DNA from: an uncultured Clostridia bacterium
Lineage (GTDB): Bacteria; Bacillota; Clostridia; TANB77; CAG-508
NCBI GenBank assembly: GCA_947628925.1
Contig: CANRBU010000014.1
Location: 1 to 14,843, forward strand
Reading direction: 5' to 3'
DNA: 14,843 nt
Made by a program: the position numbers and the translations under genes. The notes beneath the pieces were generated by a model. The model had not been told where the DNA came from. It searched no databases and saw only the letters and a program-made list of their open reading frames with translations. This document shows, in pieces, positions 14,752 through 14,843 of this stretch. The stretch's first letter is position 1. Each line of letters begins with the position of its first letter.

Positions 14752-14843
14752 TTATAACTCTTGAAACATTTTTTGGATTCGAGGATCTAAAAATTTTTCT
14801 ATACCTTCAAGTGGATGTTTCATATGTGGGTTTAACTTATAGC
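14752..14843 (-). CDS. C-terminal end of an unidentified protein (partial)
   Basis: The last 29 codons of a minus-strand reading frame are visible, ending PRIQKMFQEL and a TAA at 14752-14754. Codon use is like the core genes, and the terminator 6 bp later supports a real gene end. The visible part (HPLEGIEKFLDP) is not enough for me to name a family. Genes often found upstream of polC in Bacillota (dxr, rseP, ispG, proS) could not be matched from these residues. Confidence 0.6.
   Translation of the reverse strand, partial: YKLNPHMKHPLEGIEKFLDPRIQKMFQEL

Noticed and set aside
1..14843. CRISPR array, prophage or toxin-antitoxin locus
   Set aside because: No regularly spaced repeats and no integrase, capsid, nuclease or antitoxin-like protein were found; the small 76-residue protein has no recognisable toxin or antitoxin motif.

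Overview
The window looks like a chromosome piece from a low-GC Bacillota, most likely class Clostridia. The codons are very AT-rich, ribosome binding sites are mostly of the type AAAGGA, promoters are sigma-A-like, pheST has a T-box leader, the replicative polymerase is of the PolC type, and EF-P sits beside an M24 peptidase and a clostridial-type CxxC protein. The tRNA at the left edge is a normal tRNA-Trp(CCA).

Layout, left to right. tRNA-Trp (minus, 1-75) and an M23 peptidase gene (plus, 252-834) are read divergently. A long minus-strand block follows (read from high to low coordinates): T-box leader, pheS, pheT, a YqeG-type HAD phosphatase with its own promoter, a prepilin peptidase, an M24 aminopeptidase, efp with its own promoter, and a CxxC/acidic-tail protein that meets the M23 gene tail to tail. 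From about 8300 to 9780 lies an accessory-looking patch of visibly higher GC: a vWA-domain protein (minus) and a 76-residue unknown protein (plus), read divergently from good promoters about 100 bp apart. A two-way terminator then separates this patch from polC (minus, 9871-14611). A strong terminator and the tail of an unidentified gene close the window.

Main observation: three otherwise intact core genes (M23 peptidase, CxxC protein, polC) are each broken by exactly one extra base, and all three breaks fall on an in-frame CGG codon followed by A. Skipping the C and reading GGA (Gly) restores the conserved downstream frame each time. Reading all CGG trinucleotides of the window by hand, I found no other in-frame CGG in the core genes; about ten others there are out of frame. 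The only two in-frame CGG codons not at a break are in the two accessory genes. This pattern suggests that CGG is unassigned or barely decoded in this organism and that NNN-CGG-A acts as a +1 frameshift site, comparable to the rare-codon shift of Ty3. A systematic sequencing artefact remains the main competing explanation.

Secondary points: an AUA codon at the expected start of the M23 gene, a strong Shine-Dalgarno sequence without a gene in the yqeG leader, a duplicated OB fold in PolC, a Cys in place of a conserved Gly near the EF-P C-terminus, and repeats that form or flank the divergent accessory promoters.
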